A stretch of DNA of 64,000 bases from Sphaerosporella brunnea (taxonomy: Eukaryota; Ascomycota; Pezizomycetes; Pezizales; Pyronemataceae), in contig VXIS01000089.1 in the NCBI GenBank assembly GCA_008704415.1, positions 62,001-126,000 on the forward strand, given 5' to 3'. Shown one piece after another: positions 32,961 through 42,385 of this stretch. The translations under genes were made by a program, and so were the position numbers. Position 1 is the first letter of the stretch. Every line of letters starts with the position of its first letter. Below the pieces are notes generated by a model. The model was not told the origin of the DNA. It saw only the letters and a list, made by a program, of their open reading frames with translations, and made no database searches.

Positions 32961-33469
32961 CGAGTGGACATGTTTAGCTGAACCCCGCCGACCACTGGCG
33001 AACTACTGCCCAATCGATTCTCCGCGGAAGGAGCCCCCGCCGCTGAGGGGGGCCGGCCTAGCCAGACACTGTCGCCCCATCCAGCAACACTTCTTCGTCC
33101 ACAGCCTAGAATCCGCTGTAGCCAGAGAGGGCTCCAAAGTTCATCAGCTGGTTTTCCTCCTGGCCAGCAAAATGCATATTTTCGAAGCTTGGAAGTGCCG
33201 AGATACCATTCTGTGCGCGGTTTGAAAAGAAAAGAAAACTCCATCCTGCTGGCTGCTCCGGGGGGATTCGCGTTCTGGGCTCAACCACGCAAGACGGTTT
33301 CTGGCGAATAGAGGTTTCTTTGCAACCCCCCGAACTTCTCCGACAAGCTGAGTCGGATGAGAGAGGAACGCTTCACTTGCTGCGCAAGCCGATCGCAACC
33401 ATTATGCACCCGAATCGGTAGAGGTGATTGGGATGTGCCACCCGACGGGTGCAGAACGAGTTGAAGCTC

Positions 33470-33612
33470 ACTAGAGGCACCGTTCCTGACAACATTTGCG
33501 GGTTCCCTTTTTAGGCAATATTCAGGCTCAACTGTCAGAATCTTGGCCTGCAAATTGCCCAAAAAGGCAATCGGCAAGTGTTGTCAGGGCGGGGCAGGAT
33601 GCCTCTACTAGT
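33470..33612. repeat. Short imperfect fold-back
   Basis: ACTAGAGGCACCGTTCCTGA at 33470 and its imperfect reverse complement ending GGATGCCTCTACTAGT at 33612 bracket about 75 nt. The interior also holds a matching pair, TTTTTAGGCAA and TTGCCCAAAAAGG. Function unknown; probably a small non-autonomous element. Confidence 0.5.
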
Positions 33613-33645
33613 GCTGTCAGAACGACTTCTCGGTGGCTGGGATGG

Positions 33646-34101
33646 TACCGTATTCTTCCGGCACGATGGGAATTGCCACCGCCGAAGTTAATCTTTTTTC
33701 AGTAGCAAAACGTACTATGTATGGAAACATGACGTTGCCGGGAAACCTTATGTGATGGCCCAGAGGGAGACGACGGAGACACAACTCGAGAGCATGTAGC
33801 CAGTGACGTAGCCCATTCTCTTGTCCTCAACCGCAACCCCCCCTGCACTTATGAAGCCAGATATGCGACCAGGACCGCGGCAGAGTAGAGTAGAGTACTG
33901 TTCCGCTGCTCGCATATAATTTCTTTGGTTTTCCCGCTGGGTTTGATGATAACTTGAACGCGCCCAGCCATTGTCGCCTCCTTAGTGTTGTCGCCGTCAC
34001 ATAAGGTTTGCCGGCAACGTCATGTTTCCATACATAGTACGTTTTGCTACTGAAAAAAGATTAACTTCGGCGGTGGCAATTCCCATCGTGCCGGAAGAAT
34101 A
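33646..34101. repeat. Inverted repeat with about 110-bp arms
   Basis: The left arm (about 33646-33757) contains TTCCGGCACGATGGGAATTG, GTAGCAAAACGTACTATG and CCTTATGTGA. The right arm (about 33993-34101) is its near-perfect reverse complement. The spacer is about 235 bp with no coding potential. The outermost few bases of the right arm are displaced to 34217-34222 by the nested element at 34102-34216, so the repeat is older than that insertion. Confidence 0.8.
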
Positions 34102-34218
34102 CCGCATAAACTCGCGAACAAGAGACTGGGCTAAGTCACTGCGCCATGTAGGCTTAGTGACTTTGCCACATGGCGCAGTGACTTAGCCCCAGTCTCTTGT
34201 TCGCGAGTTTATGCGGTA
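34100..34218. mobile_element. 115-bp hairpin MITE with TA target duplication
   Basis: The element spans 34102-34216. The 48-nt left arm starts CCGCATAAACTCGCGAACAA. The 49-nt right arm is its reverse complement except for one extra C, and 18 nt separate them. TA lies on both sides (34100-34101 and 34217-34218). Removing the element and one TA restores the sequence expected from the partner arm of the surrounding inverted repeat (GAATA joined to CGGTA), which independently confirms the insertion point. A TA duplication with very short size fits a Tc1/mariner-type MITE. Near-perfect arms imply a recent insertion. Confidence 0.88.
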
Positions 34219-34244
34219 CGGTATGGTGCCGGAAGTCTAAACGT

Positions 34245-34325
34245 GATCCCAAAGTTAAGCAAAGGCGAACACCTAAGCTTGTCCAGTAGCTTTTCTGTGA
34301 ACGCCGGTAGGCGGCAAGAATACTT
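34245..34325 (+). ncRNA. Possible degenerate 5S rRNA-like fragment
   Basis: GTGATCCCAAAGTTAAGCA (from about 34251) resembles the 5S rRNA internal A-box region around AAGTTAAGC. About 40 nt later CCAGTAGC, then TGTGAACGCC and CAAGAATAC, loosely follow the 5S C-box TAGTA..GGTGACCGCC..GAATACC. Spacing is plausible but identity is poor and the 5' third is not recognisable. It could be a 5S-derived pseudogene or SINE head, or chance. Confidence 0.2.
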
Positions 34326-35815
34326 TGCTCTGAAGTTTACTTTACCTCAGGGTGTGTTAGTGGCGGTGACTTGAGGCAGGGTAACTCATCATGGGTATCA
34401 CTCGGCATTGTTCCTCACCAAAAGGGAACTTTGTCCCGACTTTCCCCAGTTACCCCACGCCTTCTAGATATCGCCCAGGCATATAGCGAGGATCGTAAAT
34501 TGGAAGTGCTGGCATTGGTTGGATCTAAGCCATTCTCCATCGCTCTCTCCTACGGGAACCAGAAAGCCAGCGATCACTAGTTATCGATCGGTCCTCTGTC
34601 AATTGTTTATCATTTGCCAGTTGGCCACCACTGGCAACTCGGTGCCTAGCGTACTGAAAGGAGCGATGAGAGTGCTGCGCGCGAGCTAGTGATATAGATG
34701 GAAGGCCTCTTCACCTCCCCGCTGATTCAAAAACCCTGTAGTTTTATAATTCTCGCTTCCATGCCCGAGTAGATCGCTGAGTGACCACTGGTGAGACAAC
34801 AGTGGGAGGTCACGGTGCTGCACCGACGCCGGGCCTAGGCTAAGTGGCAGCGAGCTTGAAATTCAAGTTGGGCGGCGAGGCAGGCATCGATGAGGATTCG
34901 ATAAACGAACGCAGAACAAGAGGGGGCTCACTGTTGTAGTATGCAGAGCTGACTCTACTCTGGAGTAGGTTATTCAACGACTGTGCACTCACTCTGCAGA
35001 ATATCTTATTTAGTAGCTCCTCAGCTCATACCGTATTATCCCGCAGTTGCGCGGCCTGAAGAGTACGCTGGGAATAAATCGAAGTACCCGTTTTTGGAAG
35101 AAAATCGAAGTCTATCTATACGGTCATGAAAGCCAAAAGTGCCCGGGCGCTGGAAGGCAAAGGGAGACAGCTTGGCTCGCGTTGTGCCGTCGCCGTCTGT
35201 TTAAAGTTTTCTCAGAACTCGCTCGCACTTTATACCGCACGCTTTTACTGAGACGTTGCGTTATTACCGGGCTGCTCGTACTCTGGAAGACACAACTTCA
35301 GAGAAAGTCTGAGCGTACCTTTTCGTGCGCGGACGTTACTAAGCCACGTGGCGTCGAGATTGCTAAAAATTAAGTAAAAGCTGGGCTGTCTACAATAGCT
35401 CGTGCTGTTTTTTCTTTGCTCTCCCTCTCCCTGGTTTTTTGTATCGCATTGTCGTTGCCTTGTCGCGTTGTTGTATGGGCATTCTGACCCCTGTGGGTAG
35501 GCCTTAAAGAGCCGTTGTTGAAGTGGCGAGAAGTAAGAAAAGAGGGGAGGGTGTGACACTGGCAGTGGCAGGTTTGTGACTGCTACCAAAGGGATGAAAG
35601 AGAGAGAGAGAGAAAAGAAACTTACTCTACTGATAACTACTGATCAATAATTGATTATCTATGCTTTTCCCTGGGGATTCTCGGAATCCGGCGTTCTCCC
35701 GTCCGAGCGTCCTCGGCAACGGACGGGCCGATAAAAGCCCCGCACTGTCCTGCTGACTCCGAGTTAGTACTTATTCCACCGCGTTCCATTTCCTTTATCT
35801 CTCAGCACGACCCCC

Positions 35816-36738
35816 ATGATGTGCATCACCGACACGCCTAAAGTCGAGCCCGACGCGAGGGCCATCCTCAAGGCCCACTTCTCCGTGTCCGTATCCTACG
35901 GCGATGATGACGACGACGCGCTAACGCTTACAAACAAAACAGTCCACTCGAACAGCATGGAGCTCAATGGTCCGCTTTATGGGACCAGGGCGACTTCCTC
36001 CCGTGGGATCGGAAAGCACCATCACCGGCGCTGATCGATCTGCTTGCTGAGCGTGGAGCGGACGAGCTTGGGCTCGTCAATGCGAAAGAGAAAGGATTGA
36101 AGGCGTTGGTGCCCGTGCGTTTCTCCTCTTCTCTCGGGAGGTGGCGGTAGTGCCGCAAAAGTGGGGCACTGACGAAAGCAGGGCTGCGGAAAAGGCTACG
36201 ACGTGCTGCTGTTCGCCTCTTACGGGGTTGATGCGGCGGGAGTAGAGATATCGGAGAACGCGGTCAAGGCTGCTAAAGTGCACGCCGAGGAAACGCTTAA
36301 AACCCGTGGACCACTAGCCGGAGATGTCAAGTTCCTGCAGGGTGATTTTTATCAGGATGAATGGGTTCGCGAGCTGGGCGCTGAATCTGGATTCGATTTG
36401 GTTTATGATTATACGGTGGGAAACTCTCCCGGCGGTAATGATTTGGCTAATGGGATGTGCTGCAGTTCCTTTGTGCCATGCCGCCCGATCTTCGGCCCGC
36501 GTGGGCTCAACGTATGATGGATATTGTTAAGCCGGGCACGGGATACCTTATCTGCCTTGAGTTCCCCCTATACAAATCCCTGGAGACCGGTGGACCGCCG
36601 TGGGGTCTTACTAGCGCGGTCTATGAGGAGCTCTTGAGCGGGAAGTTCGAGAAGATTGTTCATTACAAGCCGGAACGGACGCACCAAATTGGCATGGGAA
36701 CGGATTATATCACGGTGTGGCGGCGGAAGTCTAATTAG
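35816..36738 (+). CDS. SAM-dependent thiol methyltransferase (TPMT family)
   Basis: Four exons, 35816-35886, 35943-36114, 36182-36415 and 36466-36738, give 249 aa. The sequence follows the TPMT/thiol (halide) methyltransferase layout: VPLEQHGAQWSALWDQGDFL, then PWDRKAPSPAL, the SAM-binding glycine motif VPGCGKGYDVLLFASYG, the acidic VEISENAV, FDLVYDYTFLCAMPPDLRP and the C-terminal FPLYKSLETGGPPWGLT. In fungi these enzymes methylate sulfhydryl compounds, including thiols of secondary metabolites or sulfide; the substrate here is unknown. Exons 2-4 have good splice sites. The first donor must be GTCCGT at 35887 to keep frame and produce ARAILKAHFSVPLEQHG; GT sites at 35885 and 35891 lie within 4 nt but give the wrong frame, so the 5' junction deserves RNA support. 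It is a stand-alone gene with no visible biosynthetic neighbours. Confidence 0.85.
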
Positions 36739-36913
36739 CTCTTCCTCGACAAGTAGAAAGCATTGAATATTATTGAAGTCGAAGTCTCTCACCCATGGTT
36801 GCATTCATACACACACTTCAGTTCACTTGCCAAATAAAATCCTCCAATATCTTGTATTCTATTGCGGCTTCGCCTCCACCGTTTCTACTGGGGAACACGG
36901 TGGGTCATGAAGT

Positions 36914-37336
36914 TTAGGTAAAAAGAAGTTCCTCCCCGTCGCCGTCCACGTCGAGCCTGCTGTCACTGTCTTGCTCCATGAGTTTATCCACCGACACATC
37001 ATCGGGTACATCCTTGATGCAACCACAAAGCAGCAGCACTTGTTTCCTATCTTTGATATTCCGATCGTTTGGATCCTCATATACACACCCGATCCAGCAC
37101 CAGGCAACTTCTACATCATGGCCGTTTCCGCCTGGATCATCAGAGTGGATGACCGGAGACGGATTTTCCCAGCAACACGACCGATGCTCGTCGTTTCTTG
37201 GCTCGTTGCACTTCATCACCTTGTGCTCTGACGCCATGTGTGCTTCGAGGTGACCGTCTGGGGGGTCTACATTGCAGCCCGGTACTGGGCAGCAGCTCAG
37301 GATTAGTGGTGGTACTGAAGAAGGTTGGTTGCACAT
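36914..37336 (-). CDS. Cys/His-rich orphan protein, copy 2 (putative zinc-binding)
   Basis: A 140-aa intronless frame, paralogous to the gene at 12713-13225. It begins with a short Ser/Pro stretch and then CCPVPGCNVDPPDGHLEAHM, ASEHKVMKCNEPRNDEHR, WCWIGCVYEDP and QVLLLCGCIKDVPDDV, and ends in an acidic tail (DSDSRLDVDGDGEELLFT). The C-x4-C...H-x5-H spacing suggests a zinc knuckle, but the spacing is not classical C2H2. Compared with copy 1 it has one CGC-type motif instead of two and is shorter. It is divergent from the F-box/ankyrin gene (starts 37336 and 37721), so the 60-bp repeats between them could serve both. I recognise no database family; the function is unknown. Confidence 0.7.
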   Translation of the reverse strand: MCNQPSSVPPLILSCCPVPGCNVDPPDGHLEAHMASEHKVMKCNEPRNDEHRSCCWENPSPVIHSDDPGGNGHDVEVAWCWIGCVYEDPNDRNIKDRKQVLLLCGCIKDVPDDVSVDKLMEQDSDSRLDVDGDGEELLFT

Positions 37337-37458
37337 TGGAATGTGGTAGGTCTACTCTGGGGGTAGTAGCTCGAGTGATATATGTAACATTGAAAAAGAC
37401 TCGAGCTGACTGCGTTGGCGGGTTGAAATGAAGAACGGTGGCCTGTATCATGTTGATC

Positions 37459-37588
37459 AGGAGGGGTGGCCCCGGTGCTTTGTAGGGTTGTATATAGGGT
37501 TTTACATAGGTGCGAGTGAGGAGGGGTGGCCCCGGTGCTTTGTAGGGTTGTACATAGGGTTGTACATAGGTGCGAGTGAGGAGGGGTG
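37459..37588. promoter_or_regulatory. 60-bp tandem repeat carrying paired telobox-like motifs
   Basis: A 60-bp unit (GAGGAGGGGTGGCCCCGGTG, then TTTGTAGGGTTG and TACATAGGTGCGAGT) is repeated twice with a partial third start. Each unit contains two TAGGGTT-type motifs at 12-bp spacing (starts 37483/37495 and 37543/37555; one is followed by further T). It lies in the 384-bp shared promoter between orphan copy 2 and the F-box/ankyrin gene. The same 12-bp pair is upstream of orphan copy 1, and a GAGCG...GTAGATAG sequence follows it in both places. Binding by a telobox factor is inferred. Confidence 0.6.
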
Positions 37589-37720
37589 CTGGAGCGTAGA
37601 TAGACCCCGAGGCTCGACCCTCGCTTTCTCCTAATCAACTAACCTACCCGAACGCCTCACCACATGCTTCCTATTGTTCCGAATCACCAATCACCGACCA
37701 ACCAAACCAACCAACCAACC

Positions 37721-38852
37721 ATGGCATTGCAAACCATCAAACGGTAAGATATTCGAGCCCATTCCCTTGACATGCGCACCAGAATGCTGACACGCGGGCA
37801 GCAACGGCTTTCTAGGGCTGCATGTGGAGATCCACATGGAAATCGCCGAACATCTATCGGATTTGGACGGAATCAACATAGCCCTTGCCTGTGCCAGATC
37901 AGATATCGCCTTCCACGCCTACGTGCGTGAGCTTCAGCTGCGGGATGCGCGTGAAGCTCTCGGTGGGCCAGACCGGCTGAAAATGCTGGTGCGGTGGGCA
38001 TATGACTCTTTGCATGGACTCTCTCTCCAGAAGCTAGCACGTGCGCTTCCGCCCCGGGCATTTCTCCCCGTGATGGGAGTGCTCAGGTTACGCGTTCTCC
38101 TACATATTCCAGAGGGCAGCTCCATCAGCTCCAATGTCATACTGACAAATGAAATCCGAGTCCTCAACGAAGTCGAGTTCAGCGGCAACGGAGGCGTTGC
38201 CTTGGCGGCAGCCGAGGGTAACGTCGCCGTGCTTCGCATCTTTCTCGAGCGGTGGGATTGGCAACATGAGCTCGCGGCGCTGCCGTTGTGGGTCGCGTGC
38301 CTCCACGGGCATACAGAGACCATCAACTTTCTACTCACCGCGATGGACAACGCCTTGACCGCACAACAATGCGCTCAGCTGATCATCTCTCATCCCGATT
38401 TCAACGACTTCGACGTACTCGGATGCTGCGTGTACGCCTGCCACGACCCTGCCACGACTACTGCCGGTGCCGCAGCGATGAGAAAAGTACTTTCCTACCT
38501 CACCCCCTTCCCGGAGCTGCTTCACGAGTCCAAGAGCCAGGCGGTCTACTTCTTGATCATGGTCGCCGAATCAAAGGTCAATTGGGATCCGGACGACATC
38601 ACCTCCATGGACACCATCCTGGAACTTCTGCAGCCACTGCCAGACAACCCGAGGCTGCACAGACTCATCCAGGAGATGGCATGGATCAAGCCCCCCGGTG
38701 TTCCTGGCGGGCTCCAGCGGTTACTACGGCTCATACGCGCGTTCGGGCCGTCGAAGTATTATATCGCGTGGGCAATGGAGATGCTGCCGAAGGAGTTGAA
38801 ACATGCGTTTTTTGACTTTGTCCATGGGTTTTGGGAGGAAGAGGAAGACTAA
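37721..38852 (+). CDS. F-box-like / ankyrin-repeat protein
   Basis: Two exons, 37721-37743 and 37802-38852, give 357 aa. The first exon encodes only MALQTIKR and was chosen because the ATG, the GTAAGA donor and the CAG acceptor join in frame to a second exon that otherwise lacks an ATG start. The N-terminal FLGLHVEIHMEIAEHLSDLD, INIALACARSDI resembles the degenerate F-box that precedes ankyrin repeats in many filamentous-fungal proteins. NGGVALAAAEGNVAVLRIFL and LPLWVACLHGHTETINFLLT are two ankyrin-like helix pairs; later repeats are too diverged to count. Such proteins are usually thought to be substrate adaptors of SCF ubiquitin ligases; the substrate is unknown. The gene is divergent from orphan copy 2. 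Confidence 0.75.
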
Positions 38853-39814
38853 CGCAACACTGAGACCTACGCTCCTTGTTATTGGCTTGGATAACAACAC
38901 AATGGATAGAATACACGCGCGGCCTGGTGCGATATAATTGACCGAAAATCTCATTTCTAATTACAAGCTCGCATTTCTGATGGAAATCCGGGCCATTCAA
39001 ATAAGGCGCTGCGGCCCAGTGAGCACAACCAGTAATTCAGTAGGTGGGGGTGAATTGATATCGGCTTTTCGCACACACACAACCGTAGTAATACTGAGTG
39101 TGCGCAAACGTCAGATACAAAAAAACACGGGTGTTGTTGCGAATACTGTAGAACAACCGATATGCTTTGGATTGTGGAGGTGCACGGAGATGCTGGCTCA
39201 TGATCGATCACAGTAGAAAAGTGGGGATACAAGAAGTCAGCTGTAGGCAGCTGACTTCACTAGATAGCACTCGTTCCTGCCTGGCTTGCCACAAAGCCCG
39301 GCCTCTTCAAACAGCCGGCAGCGAGGGATCACTGGCTGCAACGATGCACCTGTGGAAGCCATTTAATTGCTATCCCCTGGGAGTGCGCTCCAGCCTAACT
39401 AGGTAATAAGTACATATGATAGTACCAAGTATTGCTCCCCGCGGGATTGGGGTTGTTCAGCGGGAAAGCTCCTCGAACAAGAATCTCAGCAGTGGGTCGG
39501 GGTGCGTATGTTGCTAGCTACGGTATCGTAGAGATTCGGTACTACGCTGAGTGTTACAACGTGCGAAACCCGTGCAGCAGTAGCAGCAGTGCTTAGAATT
39601 GGTCTTCGTCCCCGTTATCGTGAGAGTGGTGGGGAACTGGAAGATTTTGTAGTGGATGGCTGAGCTGCCGGTCAGAATCGAAAAGTAGGCTCTGCATGTC
39701 TATCATAGGGAAAATGGATACGCGGCTGGGCGCACACTGCATGCACTACTCTGCTGGATTCTTCATGCTGCGATCTCTTGGCAACTGCCAACATCTATAG
39801 ACATCCTCACATCT
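38853..39814. other. Intergenic region with a perfect small hairpin
   Basis: About 960 bp between convergent genes, with no supported frame. GAAGTCAGCTG (39233-39243), a TAGG loop and CAGCTGACTTC (39248-39258) form a perfect 11-bp stem containing the CAGCTG palindrome twice. Its function is unknown. Confidence 0.6.
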
Positions 39815-41157
39815 CTAGTCATCCTTCTCCTCGTCATTTCCCTCTTCAAGCTTCCCCTCTTCAAGCGTCAAAAGCGTCACTTGTCTGACGAAACCAACCG
39901 TCGAGTAGAACGGCCCAGAAAACTCCATATCATACCTAGGTTATGCACACAACGTATCAGCCATTTTATACCGGGACACATGATGTCGCTTCCAGGATCA
40001 TACCAGTAGTTTACAGCACAGCAAAGACCCTCGTGAGAAGTACGCTGGGACACCTTGTGGTACCTAACACAAATCAACTTAAGCCCACAAGATTTAGAAT
40101 CGGCGGAATTACCACATCGCAGGCAAATATAGAACATCACCAGGATCCAATTCTACCTGCAGTGGACGGCAATACTTCCACCACACGTTGCCGCCAATTG
40201 GTAGATCGGGGTCAGCCGTCGGCCAAAAAGGAACTTCAGCCGAAGGTTCATCCGGTACAATCCTAAAGCGCCCTTCGCCCTCTGAAGGGACGTAGGTCGC
40301 TGCACGCAACGTTCTCTCTTTCACACACACGGCTTCGAATGGTGATATCAATACAAATCTCATTGGACGTCAGCTGAGTACTCGGGTGTACAAGATGATG
40401 TGAGGATAGGAACCGTTTCTTGCCCGTAATTTGACAATAGATGTTCTCATAGTTGTCTTTATGCAGTGCTGTGACGCTCCTTTCACCACCGATCCATACA
40501 TTTGTAGCATCGGGAAGTCGATCAAGTGCCTCAGAAGCCCACGATATATGTTTGTCAACATCTGGCATGAGGGGTGCAAATTCCCGCGTCATGTTGTCAT
40601 CTTCTATGCTTTGTTAGTTCTGTGGAATATCTTGCCTTTGAAAACATACGGGACTGTGCGTATTTCACTGTCTTGACTGTATTCTGTTGTTTTTCTGATC
40701 GAAGGTCATCAAGGAAGTCACTGCGGGATGTCAAATCTTACTCGACAGTCTTAACAACGGTTTCTGCTGGGCTTACCCAAACTGATGAAGAGATTCGTGC
40801 GGTTTGACAAAGTATTCACAGCCGTCATCTTCGTTTACCACAGCTGCATCGGCGTTTCTTTTGCAACGTCAACAACACCTCTAACCAAATACCGCGGAAA
40901 CGCTGAGCTTACCCAAACGGTGTCTCTGCCACCTTGATTGAGCGCGTTCCCATCTTAGATCGTAGATAATCACTGTTCCATGCCGACACTGCCGTCCAGT
41001 GCGAAACTGCCGCCTTGAAAACCACAGGCTGATTCCTGTGTACATATCGTAAGAATTGTAGTGGCGTAGGGGCTCCATTCAGCACTTCGACAAAGCCAAT
41101 ATTCAGCTCATGGTACGACGTAATCAGTTCTATCAGGGCTTCGTGGGGAGCAGCCAT
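39815..41157 (-). CDS. JmjC-domain protein, JMJD7-like 2-oxoglutarate oxygenase
   Basis: Seven minus-strand exons, 40913-41157, 40777-40857, 40650-40720, 40414-40603, 40113-40358, 40004-40063 and 39815-39935, sum to 1014 nt (337 aa). All introns have GT..AG ends and are 46-66 nt except one. The N-terminus ELNIGFVEVLNGAPTPLQFL, RYVHRNQPVVFKAAV and then WNSDYLRSKMG matches the JMJD7/cupin_8 group. The JmjC core has the iron ligands as H-x-D in ALHKDNYENIYCQITGKKRF and a distal His in MWYHKVSQRTSHEGLCCAVN, with the intervening PFEAVCVKERTLRAATYVP and GDVLYLPA. Human JMJD7 is a lysyl (3S)-hydroxylase acting on TRAFAC GTPases (DRG1/2); the same reaction here is inferred. Dense introns make fragmented automatic annotation likely. 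GGGTTAGGG lies about 280 bp upstream. Confidence 0.9.
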
Positions 41158-41433
41158 ATGTTTTGTTGGACTGGTACTTCGGGGTTGGTTCTCGGTAAGG
41201 TGGCAAGAACAGAGTGGGCTTTCTTCCAAAAAATAGAACCCCCCCAACCCAACCACTTCTTTTATACACAACTCAACCAACTCCGGGTGGAATCGCATGA
41301 TTTTTGATTCCTCAGAGAATTCACGTCCAGCACTACCAAATAACCTCGCCCATTTGTCCGCTTTCTTTCGTCGCTGCTACTGATGGCTGTTAGAGTGCTG
41401 AATCACGGAATTGGCTTTTGATGGGGCACGCCT

Positions 41434-41442
41434 GGGTTAGGG
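41434..41442. promoter_or_regulatory. Telobox-like GGGTTAGGG upstream of the JmjC gene
   Basis: A single GGGTTAGGG lies about 280 bp upstream of the JmjC start codon. It matches the telomere-repeat core recognised by Tbf1-type factors in other fungi. A lone 9-mer can occur by chance; it is listed because similar motifs lie upstream of four other genes in the window. Confidence 0.3.
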
Positions 41443-41856
41443 CTTCTGGCATTCTTCGAATTGACTCTTGTCGTTTGAGTTGGGATGGCTCGAGGGATCA
41501 TAGGATGTGTCGTCAGTGACTCGCCACCCACCAACCAAATCATTATCCGGATGTGTTCGGTTCATCATGGCCCATGATTTGAGAGATCATAATTCCCCCT
41601 CGCTGAATCATAGTTTCGCCAAACCATAGTTTACCCGACCACGGACATCCAGACGCACCCTAAGTGCCTCGACTGTATGTAGTTATTCAGGCTTTCGTAT
41701 TGGTTCGGCTCTGGGCGGCAATTGTGCTCTCCACGCCTCAGCCTGCCGTGCCAGCGAAAGTTGCGGTGCGTCGGCGAAGTTTACTTACGCTGCTTCTCGA
41801 GAGGTGAATCTCTGGAGTTCGGATCAAAAATACCGCCTGTCTGAACTTCCCTAGTG

Positions 41857-41982
41857 TACACGATGGGAACAAAAAAAAAGAGAACGATGGGTAACCAATC
41901 CGAACTTGGACGGTATCCGCTTCATACAAATCGTTCGGATTGATGACCTATCGTTCTTTTTTTTTTTTGTTCCCATAGTGTA
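41857..41982. mobile_element. 122-bp fold-back MITE flanked by TA
   Basis: The element spans 41859-41980. The left arm starts CACGATGGGAACAAAAAAAA and continues GAGAACGATGGGTAACCAAT. The right arm, ending GTTCCCATAGTG, is the reverse complement with a few mismatches. The spacer is about 27 nt. TA dinucleotides lie immediately outside (41857-41858 and 41981-41982). Size, arm structure and TA flanks fit a Stowaway-like or Tc1/mariner MITE; it has no coding capacity. It is unrelated in sequence to the TA-type element at 34102. Confidence 0.75.
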
Positions 41983-42385
41983 CATCTGTCCTTATCCTTT
42001 ACCTTTTCCCCACCCTGAAAGGCGGTTCCTTAAGGCCCGTTTAGATGCCCGATTTTGCGTGATAGCAACGACTGAAGCCAAATCGCCACCACCGTTTGGC
42101 GACCTCTGGCCATCTCAAGAATCAACGATCGGACGTTGGTTCATGTCCAAAATCAAATCGCGAAAAAAAATTTAAAAAAAATAAATCGAAACGGGACTGG
42201 ATAACGGTGAACCACCACTGTAAAGCTCACAGTGCGAGACGAGAAAAACGTTGACACAAAAACACTCTGGCTTGTTTTGTGCCAGTGAGAATCTATGCAT
42301 GATGATGTGCTTTCACAGCATACACAACCACAAGTACAGCACACAGCACCAACATCCTCCCTGCAAACACGGGTAACACAGACGC

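Larger units (their letters stand above)
32961..35815. other. Repeat-rich gene-free region
   Basis: About 2.9 kb without a supportable gene. It contains the probable 5' debris of the transposase relic (32961 to about 33400), a short fold-back at 33470-33612, a larger inverted repeat at 33646-34101 and a small element nested in its right arm at 34102-34216, followed by a possible 5S-rRNA-like fragment. From 34350 to 35815 nothing further was recognised apart from a GA run at 35599-35613 before the methyltransferase gene. Confidence 0.55.

Noticed and set aside
35047..35373. 108-codon plus-strand frame upstream of the thiol methyltransferase
   Set aside because: No domain, no splice partner, and it lies in repeat-derived sequence.
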